From assembly GCA_963737145.1 (NCBI GenBank), contig CAVTRO010000004.1, positions 496,001 through 560,000 of the forward strand: DNA of 64,000 bases, read 5' to 3'. Position numbers and translations under genes: made by a program. Of the stretch, positions 52,577 to 59,852 are shown one piece after another (the first letter of the stretch is position 1; every line of letters begins with the position of its first letter). Source of the stretch: AP-15 sp963737145 (GTDB lineage Bacteria > Pseudomonadota > Alphaproteobacteria > ATCC43930 > CGMCC-115725). The notes under the pieces were generated by a model. It did not search any database and was not told the DNA's origin. It was given only the letters and a program-made list of their open reading frames with translations.

Positions 52577-53785
52577 CTAACGTTCCACCCTGCCTCCGGG
52601 CGGAGTAATCACATTCTCGTGATGGCGGGTAGCGACCGCGACGAGCGTCGCATCCGTGCCGTGACCTCCGACGATCGACAACCCGACTGGCAAGCCGTCG
52701 ACCTCGGCGCCGGGGATGCTCACTTGCGGGACGCCGGTCAATCCGCCATGAGCGCACAGGCACAAGATGCGGTCGCGCTGGGCGCTGGCGACCGAGAGCG
52801 GCTCGCCGCGCTGGGGCGCCGGGAACGGCGTCGTCGGGAGACAGAGTATCGTGCCGGGCACCAGCAGATGGCGCATCCGGCCGCGCGCCTCGTGCCGCAC
52901 CAGCTGGGCCCATTGACGCTCTGTTTCGGAGATTTGCGACCCCGTAAAAATGTTGCGCGCCACGCTGTACGCGAAACGCGGGTTGTCCCGCTCGACCCAG
53001 TCTTTGAAGGTCAGCCAGGCCTCGGAGGGCTGCAACGTGCGCTGCGCCCGCGCCCATTGCACGATGCCCGCCGGCGCCATGACCTCCTCGCGCGTCTCGC
53101 CGATCACCGCTCGCAGCCGCTCGACCATTGGCTGCAATGCGGCGCCGACCTCCGGATCGGCGAAGGCGAAGGCGTCGACCGCGACAATCAGCCTGTCGGG
53201 TAATGTCGACGGGATCGGCTCGTCGAGCATGACGCTCGCGACCTTGGCGAAGGTGGCGGGGTCGCGCGCGAACCAGCCGGTGGTATCCGAGCTCGGCGCC
53301 TGCGGCAGCATCCCTGCGACGGGGAGCCGGCCATGCGTCGGCCGGATGCCATAGAGAGCGCAGAAGCTCGCCGGCACGCGCACCGAGCCGCCCGTATCGG
53401 TGCCGAGTGCAGCGTCGCAAATCCCGGCGGCGACTGCGGCGGCCGAACCCGATGAAGAGCCGCCGGGGACCCGCCCCGGGGCCCGCGGGTTGACCGGGGT
53501 GCCGTAGAACGCATTCTCGCCGACGATGCCGAGTGAGACCTCGTCGGTAATCGTCTTGCCGATCAAGGTCGCGCCGGCGTCGAGCAGCCGCTGCACGGCC
53601 CAGGCGTGCCGCGCCGGCACCGGGTTCGACCGCGCCCAATCGGGGTTGCCGCCGCCGGTCGGATGGCCTGCCACATCGAACAGATCCTTGGCCGCAAAGG
53701 TCAGACCGGAAAGCGGCCCACCCGGCCGCCCCTCGATATGGACGCGCGGACCGGGCACAAAGGCGTTGATGTCGTCATCGGGCAT
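52577..53785 (-). CDS. Amidase signature family enzyme
   Basis: 402 residues. The Ser-Ser-Lys triad is present: Lys in FAAKDLFDVAG, the cis-Ser in GGSSSGSAAAVAAG and the nucleophile Ser in GTDTGGSVRVPASFCALYG. It is shorter than many amidases (450-500), lacking part of the middle region. It hydrolyses an unknown amide or transfers the acyl group. ATG 53785 is preferred over TTG 53797. Confidence 0.92.
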   Translation of the reverse strand: MPDDDINAFVPGPRVHIEGRPGGPLSGLTFAAKDLFDVAGHPTGGGNPDWARSNPVPARHAWAVQRLLDAGATLIGKTITDEVSLGIVGENAFYGTPVNPRAPGRVPGGSSSGSAAAVAAGICDAALGTDTGGSVRVPASFCALYGIRPTHGRLPVAGMLPQAPSSDTTGWFARDPATFAKVASVMLDEPIPSTLPDRLIVAVDAFAFADPEVGAALQPMVERLRAVIGETREEVMAPAGIVQWARAQRTLQPSEAWLTFKDWVERDNPRFAYSVARNIFTGSQISETERQWAQLVRHEARGRMRHLLVPGTILCLPTTPFPAPQRGEPLSVASAQRDRILCLCAHGGLTGVPQVSIPGAEVDGLPVGLSIVGGHGTDATLVAVATRHHENVITPPGGRVER

Positions 53786-54396
53786 GTCGGGTCTCAAAAG
53801 AAGTCGCTGATGTCGCTGTTAACTGCAGCGAAAAAACAGCAAAGGTCCCACCATTACACGGAAACTCTCGCTTTTCGGCCCCGCTTACCGCAATTAGCAG
53901 CAAACGCAATCCCCTTTATTGAGGGGATGTCTATCACACCATTATGGCGATTTTAAGTGGCCCCGGTCCGCAGTGAGCTCAATCTGACCTATCGCGGGCG
54001 GCATTTCGCCAAGTGGTGGTCCTGCTGCTGATGATGCTCTGCCGCCTTGTCGTGGTGCTCCGCGGCCTTCTGGTTTCGGAGAGCTTGGTTGAGTCCATTG
54101 CAACGCCCTCAGGTTCAATGGACCCGCAGCCCGCGTCCGAAACCAATACCTGCGCGATGACGTTTTGATGATCGCTGGATGAGTTCATGATGACGCCGCA
54201 CCCGGCCTGGAATTGGGGTGCGAGGCGAAGCATGGGTTGAGCGCAGCGAAACCCATCGAACCGACCGGCTCGGACCGAGGCGGGCGCATTTGGGGAACGA
54301 TGATGCGTTTCGCTGCGTTGACCCGTCCTACTTGCTGATCAAATCTTGACCAATGCGCATCCGGGCATCACGTTTGAGATCTATTCCGAACCGGCA
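53786..54396. other. Non-coding stretch of about 600 bases
   Basis: No complete gene can be supported. Bases 53800-53960 are relatively AT-rich for this genome (TTAACTGCAGCG, CCATTATGGCGATTTTAAG). Bases 53989-54098 hold a broken His-rich ORF on the - strand. The stretch 54190-54345 (GGGTTGAGCGCAGCGAAACCCATC and following) contains an inverted GGGTT...AACCC-like pair and may be a repeat, but I see no second copy in the window. Confidence 0.4.
53989..54098 (-). pseudogene. Broken small His-rich protein gene (AAEHH repeat)
   Basis: From ATG 54098 it reads MDSTKLSE. Adding one A to the AAA at 54074-54076 moves it to the frame NQKAAEHHDKAAEHHQQQDHHLAK, with a stop at 53989. The KAAEHH unit repeats as in small His/Ala-rich coiled proteins of rhizobia that usually run longer (about 60-80 residues). 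This copy would be about 35 residues and so is likely truncated as well as frameshifted. The function of that group is unknown. Confidence 0.45.
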
Positions 54397-55149
54397 ATGA
54401 GCGACCTAGAGTTTCAACGCGCCCTTACTTCAGATCAAATTCGCGAGGCGCTCTCGTTGCTGGACGGCACCGCGCGCGCAAAGCTTCGGAACGTGCAGGT
54501 CGGGGAGTTGAGTCCCGCGGAAGAGGCTGGTTCCGGAGCTGATCAGGCCAGCACCACTGCCGCCACGCCGAACAGGCTTCCTGCGGCCGAAGATGCGCAT
54601 CAGCGCAGGCACCATCTAAACCCGGCTCTTGCGTTTTACGGTCTGGGCATCGCGGCCGCGGCGGCGCTGACGCTCTTATCATGGAGCGAACGCGCACTTA
54701 CACCTCCAGGCCTACCGGGGATCGCTGGCGAACAGCTGCCGAACCCGCAGCCGGCGCAGCTGGTGAAACCTGCTTTTCCCGCGCTCGCGGCGAATGCTCC
54801 ACCCGACCAGAGTTCAGGTGGAGCAGAGCGACGGCCCTTTAAGCCGCAGGTCGCAGGTTCGAGCCATGTCGGTCATGCCAATCGCGATGATGATCAAGCG
54901 GTTGTAAAAGATGCAGCCAATAGCGCCAATGCAATCCCTTATGCGTGGGACGAACGGGCGAGCCGAAAACCTAAGCTGGCTTGGTGGCACGCCCGGGCGG
55001 TTCGAGTCGCTGAAGCAAAGAAGCGATTTTGGCGACGTCACTGGCAGGCTCGCGCGGAAATCAATCGCGGCGAATGTTTCTTTTTCGGATGTCTTCCTTG
55101 GCAAACACAGCGCATCGTCTACCGACCGCCCCGTAACGTAACTCAATGA
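54397..55149 (+). CDS. Single-pass membrane hypothetical protein with a conserved Cys-rich tail
   Basis: 250 residues from ATG 54397. A helical cytoplasmic part (RALTSDQIREALSLLDG), one membrane segment near residue 78 (ALAFYGLGIAAAAALTLL) and a long Pro/Ala-rich region follow. A basic stretch rich in Trp (RAVRVAEAKKRFWRRHWQA) leads into GECFFFGCLPWQTQRIVYRPPRNV at the end. I recall the tail pattern GEC...FGCxxWxxQR from hypothetical proteins of rhizobia, but no function. TTG 54346 is an alternative start. GC use matches the genome. Confidence 0.6.
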   Translation: MSDLEFQRALTSDQIREALSLLDGTARAKLRNVQVGELSPAEEAGSGADQASTTAATPNRLPAAEDAHQRRHHLNPALAFYGLGIAAAAALTLLSWSERALTPPGLPGIAGEQLPNPQPAQLVKPAFPALAANAPPDQSSGGAERRPFKPQVAGSSHVGHANRDDDQAVVKDAANSANAIPYAWDERASRKPKLAWWHARAVRVAEAKKRFWRRHWQARAEINRGECFFFGCLPWQTQRIVYRPPRNVTQ

Positions 55150-55223
55150 CGAGGCGCCTGCAGCGGCCTTAGTCCGCCTGGCGAGGGTGGTCTCGCTCTC
55201 TCTCCCATCGCGCGTGGGCGCGC

Positions 55224-55346
55224 TCAGTTTTTCGAGCGGCGACGAAGGTAGGACATATAGGCGCGTGTCGCGTAACCGGCAAAAAAGCCGATGACGAGGC
55301 CGAAAGCGGTTGCACTGATGGCGAGCGAAAGCTCCGGATTTGCCAT
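55224..55346 (-). CDS. 40-residue single-TM protein
   Basis: It runs from ATG 55346 to TGA 55224. It is composed of a polar start (MANPEL), one hydrophobic span (SLAISATAFGLVIGFFAGYA) and a basic end (RAYMSYLRRRSKN). The positive-inside rule places the C-terminus in the cytoplasm. Composition and third-position GC fit a real small gene, and its length kept it below usual cut-offs. The ribosome site is weak. No homologue with a known function is recalled. Confidence 0.5.
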   Translation of the reverse strand: MANPELSLAISATAFGLVIGFFAGYATRAYMSYLRRRSKN

Positions 55347-55349
55347 GGC

Positions 55350-56084
55350 CCGCGAGAGGTTAACTCACGACATGCTGAACAAACCGATCTCCGCCGATCC
55401 GCGGATTTCGTCAGCGTTCGATAACGCCCGCGGCGCGACCAACCACCGTGACATCTTTGAGACATTTAGAGCCAGCTCAGGGCGCCATTTCCAGTTAGCC
55501 CCACCGGAGGATAAGTCTGATTGGCGATGGAGCGCAGGTAATCGCCTACGTACCGTCCATCACTAAATGACATGAAGATTGTAATGTGGTCCATTTCGGA
55601 GTTATTGGAAGGTGCCGTATGCGACGTGGTCGGTGAGGCTCACCGGCGTGCAACACGGAAACAGTAATCACAACGTGGCGCGGATCAAGGGATCAGATTT
55701 ATCGGACCGCAACCAACGATGGCGCCATCTTCTCGCGCATTCGGATTTTGGGAATTGTGTATTGTGTTTGTCATTATAGCTGCTTTCCCGCAGATGGCCG
55801 CGGCGGATCATCCTTGCGAGGCCTTGGGCGACGAAGCAATCACGTGCCAGGGAGTCTCGGTGGGCACGAAATTGTTTCCCCGCGGGTCAAGCCCGCCGGT
55901 CGCAATGACGATTGGGTGAGTAATGCAATCTGAACCGAGTTCGCATCTTGCGGTGGCAACCGAATACGCCGCCTGCTCCCTCTCCGCCCCCGGCCTCCCG
56001 GCGGCGGAGATGGATTCGTCAGCGGCCCGGCGAAATACGAAACAGCAAAAATAGCCGGGTAAGGCGCCATTTCGGAGCGGATGC
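55350..56084. other. Intergenic region of about 730 bases with a degenerate repeat
   Basis: An open frame at 55291-55566 on + (91 residues) has mixed composition and no recognisable domain; I do not call it. At 55719-55919 on + a signal-like start (CIVFVIIAAFPQMAAA) runs straight into repeat sequence at 55811, so it is at best a gene truncated by the repeat. No terminator or promoter stands out. Confidence 0.45.
55811..55916. repeat. Dispersed inverted repeat (GTCATTGCGAG family), degenerate copy 4
   Basis: CCTTGCGAGGCCTTGGGCGACGAAGCAATCACG on the left keeps the TTGCGAG...GACGAAGCAATC pattern. CCGGTCGCAATGACGATTGG on the right is the inverse end. The centre contains a separate CCCGCGGG-type palindrome. 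It is more diverged than copies 1-3. Confidence 0.55.
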
Positions 56085-57257
56085 ATGCGACCACTGCGCC
56101 ACGATTTTGACGAGGCCAGGACGCAGGCGGTCGAGTGGCTGACCGCGTGGGATGGGCAGGGCGCTCACCGGACCGCGACGGACGGCGATGAGGCGGGCGC
56201 GCTTTGGGTTGCGCATGAGGCGGCTGGATTTGGCGCCGAAGTAGCGACCGAAGGGTTCGAGCTGGATCGGCTGGACCCGGTCGCCTGCTATCTGGAGCTG
56301 GGCGGCGAACGCATCGCGGCGGTGTCGGCATTTGATGCTCCTGCCACTGGCGCGGACGGCGTGACCGGCACTCTCGGCTGCAACGGCCGCGGCGAGGCCA
56401 TCCGCGTGGCCAGGCTGACGCCGCGGTCGGTTTACACCGGCGAATATGAGAGGCTGCGCCGCGACACCGCGCATCGCGCCTTGGTGATCGTGTGCAGCGG
56501 CGAGCGGCCCGGCATGGGGCTGCTCAATGCCGAACGCTTCCGCAATCCGTACGGCGCGCCGGCGATCCATGTGTCGACCGAGGCGGGCGAGACCGTGCTC
56601 GCCGGCGCGGCGCGCGCCTCGCCCGCCCGTGTCGTTGCAGAAAACCGATATGTCCGGGCAACTGCCCGCAACGTCGTCGTGGCAATGCAAGGCTCCCGCC
56701 GCGGCTCTCCCCCATTGGTGGTGATGACGCCGCGCAGCTCGTGGTGGCAGTCGACCGCCGAGCGCGGCGGCGGCCTGGTCTGCTGGCTCGAATCACTGCG
56801 CGCGTTGATTGCCGCCCCGCCCGGCTGCGACGTGGTCTTTACCGCAAACAGCGGTCATGAGCTCGGCCATCTCGGTCTCGACGACTTCGTGGCACGCCGG
56901 CCGGGATGGGAACGCCCGGTCTCCGAGGGAGGCGCCACCTGGATACATTTCGGCGCGAACATCGGCGCGGCCGGCGGCAAGCTCTCGGTGCAATCGGCGA
57001 GCGACGATTTGCGCCAGCTGACCGAGACCGAACTGGCGCGCGCTGGCCGAGCACCCGACGTCGTCGCTCCCAAGACCCTCGTGCCCAGTGGCGAAACCCG
57101 TGATATCCACCGCGCCGGCGGACGTTACGTCACGCTGGTCGGCAGCAATCCCTGGTTCCATCTGCCGCAGGACCGCTGGCCGCACGCGGTCGACGCGGAC
57201 GCCGTGACCCGCATGGCCGCGGCTGCAGCTGCCCTGGTGGTTGAGCTGACGCGCTGA
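56085..57257 (+). CDS. M28-like protein, metal ligands not evident
   Basis: 390 residues with no signal peptide. The layout (N-terminal ARTQAVEWLTAW, a central inserted domain, then VVMTPRSSWWQSTAERGGGLVCWLESL, FTANSGHELGHLGLDD and a final FHLPQDRWPHAVD) follows aminopeptidases of the M28 fold. In active enzymes the first site is H-x-D and the second ADDNASG; here those read TPRSSW and STAERGGG. One His (NSGHELGH) and the late FHLPQDR remain. It may be a divergent metallopeptidase or an inactive relative. The gene lies alone, convergent with the sulfatase. Confidence 0.65.
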   Translation: MRPLRHDFDEARTQAVEWLTAWDGQGAHRTATDGDEAGALWVAHEAAGFGAEVATEGFELDRLDPVACYLELGGERIAAVSAFDAPATGADGVTGTLGCNGRGEAIRVARLTPRSVYTGEYERLRRDTAHRALVIVCSGERPGMGLLNAERFRNPYGAPAIHVSTEAGETVLAGAARASPARVVAENRYVRATARNVVVAMQGSRRGSPPLVVMTPRSSWWQSTAERGGGLVCWLESLRALIAAPPGCDVVFTANSGHELGHLGLDDFVARRPGWERPVSEGGATWIHFGANIGAAGGKLSVQSASDDLRQLTETELARAGRAPDVVAPKTLVPSGETRDIHRAGGRYVTLVGSNPWFHLPQDRWPHAVDADAVTRMAAAAAALVVELTR

Positions 57258-57264
57258 CGGCGGG

Positions 57265-58569
57265 CTACCAGAGCATCTCCTGCAGATTCGAAAATGGCGG
57301 AACCATGTTGTCGGGAACCGGCAGCATCCCCCGGTTCCAATCTTCCCACAGGGCGCGCAGCTCATTCAGCAAATCGAGGCGCTTACGAGCCATGTTGCCG
57401 CGTTCGCGCGGGTCATAGCCGATATCGAACAGGTACTCCTTGTCCTTTACTTTAAGATACTTCCAGTCGCCGCGGCGAACCGCGCGCTGGCTGCGGTTGG
57501 CCATCCGCCAATAGAGGGTGCGCTCGCCCAGCGGCGCATGTCCGGTCAACACCGGCAGCAGATCCCTCCCGTCCAAAGGATGACCGGCATCCGGCATGAC
57601 ATTGGCTGCGGCCAGACAGGTCGCCGTCAGGTCCATCGTGATGCACACCTGCTCGGTGACCTGGCCGGCTTTGATATGGCCGGGCCGCCAGACGATCTGC
57701 GGCACCCGCAAGCCGCCCTCCAGCAGGTCCCATTTGCGGCCGACAAAGGGCCAGATGTTCGAATACCGCTCGCCGCCATTGTCGCTGGTGAAGATCACCA
57801 AGGTGTCCTTGCCGGATTGCCGCACCGCGTCGATGACCCTCCCGATCCCGGCATCGAGGATCTGCATCATCTCGCCATAGATGCGCGGACTGCCGCCCTC
57901 CATGATTTCCGCCCGGTCGACCTCCCGCTCGCGCGCCGCCGCCTCGATCGAGGGAGCCGACCACGGCCAATGCGGCGCGTTGTAATGCAAGCTGAGGAAA
58001 CAGGGCCTGTGGGACCGGGCGGCGGTTTGCACATAAGCAAGGGCCCGCTCGCTCAGCAGATCGGTGACATAGCCTGCCCGCTCGACCGGCAATTCGCCTT
58101 CGTAGAGGTCGGGTTCGCCGCCCTCGCCCTTATGCGTGTAGTAACCAGTGAACCCGCCCATGATGCCGAAGAATTCGTCGTACCCGCTCTTCAGCGGGCC
58201 GTATTTCGGCAAAAATCCGAGATGCCATTTCCCGATCAGTGCGGTTTGATAGCCAGCCGCCCGCAACAGCAAAGGCAATGTCGGGAAGCCGGGCGGGATC
58301 CCCATCTCGGGCTCGTCGCGGTTGGCCGGACGCAGCGGCTCGACAAGGCCTAGCTTGAGGCGGTACTGGTAGCGCCCGGTGATCAACGCGACCCGCGTGT
58401 TGGTACAGAGCGGCGCATTGGCGTAGGCCTGCGTGAACCGCACCCCTTCGGCGGCCAGCCGGTCGAGCGCCGGCGTCCGGTAGCCGGTCTGTCCGGTGCA
58501 GCCAAGATCCGCGTACCCGCAGTCGTCAACGACGATGAAGATGATGTTGGGGCGATCCGGATTGATCAT
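57265..58569 (-). CDS. Type I sulfatase-family protein with an unusual C-T-N-T-R active-site motif
   Basis: 434 residues from ATG 58569, after a GAGGAG site. IIFIVVDDCGYADLG gives the paired metal Asp residues. TALIGKWHLG and FTSDNGGERYSN (second metal site) are standard. The modification motif that becomes formylglycine is normally C-x-P-x-R or C-x-A-x-R; here it is LCTNTRVALITGR, with Asn for Pro. Whether it is matured is open. It could also be a phosphonate or other alkaline-phosphatase-fold hydrolase. No signal peptide is seen. The ATG overlaps the MFS stop (ATGA). Confidence 0.85.
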   Translation of the reverse strand: MINPDRPNIIFIVVDDCGYADLGCTGQTGYRTPALDRLAAEGVRFTQAYANAPLCTNTRVALITGRYQYRLKLGLVEPLRPANRDEPEMGIPPGFPTLPLLLRAAGYQTALIGKWHLGFLPKYGPLKSGYDEFFGIMGGFTGYYTHKGEGGEPDLYEGELPVERAGYVTDLLSERALAYVQTAARSHRPCFLSLHYNAPHWPWSAPSIEAAAREREVDRAEIMEGGSPRIYGEMMQILDAGIGRVIDAVRQSGKDTLVIFTSDNGGERYSNIWPFVGRKWDLLEGGLRVPQIVWRPGHIKAGQVTEQVCITMDLTATCLAAANVMPDAGHPLDGRDLLPVLTGHAPLGERTLYWRMANRSQRAVRRGDWKYLKVKDKEYLFDIGYDPRERGNMARKRLDLLNELRALWEDWNRGMLPVPDNMVPPFSNLQEMLW

Positions 58570-59846
58570 AGCGGGCTCCTCGCAATACTCGAAGTCTGTA
58601 CGCAACCGTGATTCCGGGCAAGGCGGCCTTGGCGGAACACCAGCGCCCCGACAACCAATAAATTAGCCAGGTTGAAAGTGATGCCGGCGGCGAAGGCCGC
58701 CGCATAGAACCCCGCGTAATCGTAAATCGCGCCGGCGAGCCAGCCGCCCGCGGCCATGCCCGAGCCGCTGCACAGCAGGAGGGTCGGCACCCTCCACGAC
58801 GCCTCGGCGGCTGGAAACAGCTCGCGGATCGCCAGCACATAGGCCGGAATGATGCCGCTGAAGCCCAGGCCAAAGGCGGCAGAGACGGCGAAGAGGCCAG
58901 CCTCGTCCTGGGTCAGCAAAAAGCCGGTCAGCGCGGTGATTTGGCATGCCGAACCGGCGAGCACGGTGCGCAATCCGCCAATCCGGTCGGCGACGAAGCC
59001 CCAGAATTGGCGGCCCAGGAAGGCGCAGGCCAGCAGCACCGACAGCATCGCGCTGCCGCGTGTGACGGGGATGCCGACATCGCTGCAAAAGGCGACCAGA
59101 TGGCCTTGCGGCATCGCCATCGGAACGCAGCACAGAAAGCTCGCCAGGCACAGCAGGCCAAGCGCCGTGCGAGGTCTGAAGCCAAGGACCCGAGCGCCCC
59201 CCGCCGGCTCCGGCAGACCCCCGCCGGCTCTTGCCGCCTTGGGCAGCGCTCTGAACACCAGGAAAGCGGCGGGCAGGATCACAACAACCACAAACACGGC
59301 ATAGAGCTGCATTGTGCGGCGCCAGCCGAACCATTCGATCGCGTGGCCGAACAGCGGCGCCCAGATCGTCCCGGCAGCGGCTTGCCCGCTCGCGATCAGC
59401 GCCAAGGCGGTCCCGCGCCGGCGGTCGAACCAGCGCGCCACATAGACATAGAGCGGCGCATTGATCCCGGCGTTGCCGAGCAGCCCCATCAACAGCCCGT
59501 GGCCGAGATAGAGGTCGATGCGCTCGCCGAAACTCGACACGACGAGCCCGGCGGCGATCATCAGGGCCCCGAACATGACCGTCCAGCGCACGCCGACCCG
59601 CTCGGCAATCTGACCCATCGCAATCCCGCCGACCGCCGAACCGAGCCAGGCGAGCGAGTAGGACAGCGCCGGTACCGAGCGGACACCCCCGAACTCGGCC
59701 GCGATCGACTTCAGCGCCACAATCGTAATAAGCGGGCCGCCGAAAGAGACGGAGAGGATGCCGAGCGCGGACCAGGCGATGAGCCAGGAGCGCCGCGTCT
59801 CGATCGTCCTCGCGGCCGTGCGGCCGGGAACAGTCGCCGTCGTCAT
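58566..59846 (-). CDS. MFS transporter (OFA/monocarboxylate-like)
   Basis: 426 residues, twelve predicted spans. LAWLGSAVGGIAMGQIAERVGVRWT includes the loop 2-3 motif A analogue. RWFDRRRGTALALIASGQAAAGTIWAPL, with Arg-rich RRRG, is a hallmark of the oxalate/formate antiporter-like group. FLGRQFWGFVADRIGG is the second-half motif. Monocarboxylates are likely but not certain substrates. It lies 6 bases after the molybdenum hydroxylase gene and overlaps the sulfatase start, so all three form an operon. Confidence 0.88.
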   Translation of the reverse strand: MTTATVPGRTAARTIETRRSWLIAWSALGILSVSFGGPLITIVALKSIAAEFGGVRSVPALSYSLAWLGSAVGGIAMGQIAERVGVRWTVMFGALMIAAGLVVSSFGERIDLYLGHGLLMGLLGNAGINAPLYVYVARWFDRRRGTALALIASGQAAAGTIWAPLFGHAIEWFGWRRTMQLYAVFVVVVILPAAFLVFRALPKAARAGGGLPEPAGGARVLGFRPRTALGLLCLASFLCCVPMAMPQGHLVAFCSDVGIPVTRGSAMLSVLLACAFLGRQFWGFVADRIGGLRTVLAGSACQITALTGFLLTQDEAGLFAVSAAFGLGFSGIIPAYVLAIRELFPAAEASWRVPTLLLCSGSGMAAGGWLAGAIYDYAGFYAAAFAAGITFNLANLLVVGALVFRQGRLARNHGCVQTSSIARSPL

Positions 59847-59852
59847 TTACGA

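Noticed and set aside
52521..53639. 763-residue fused frame including the PEP-CTERM protein
   Set aside because: The N-terminal two thirds is antisense to the amidase and lacks any domain; GTG 52520 with a good ribosome site is the true start.
55719..55919. A 66-residue exported protein
   Set aside because: Its second half is repeat sequence; only a signal-like segment of about 30 residues remains.
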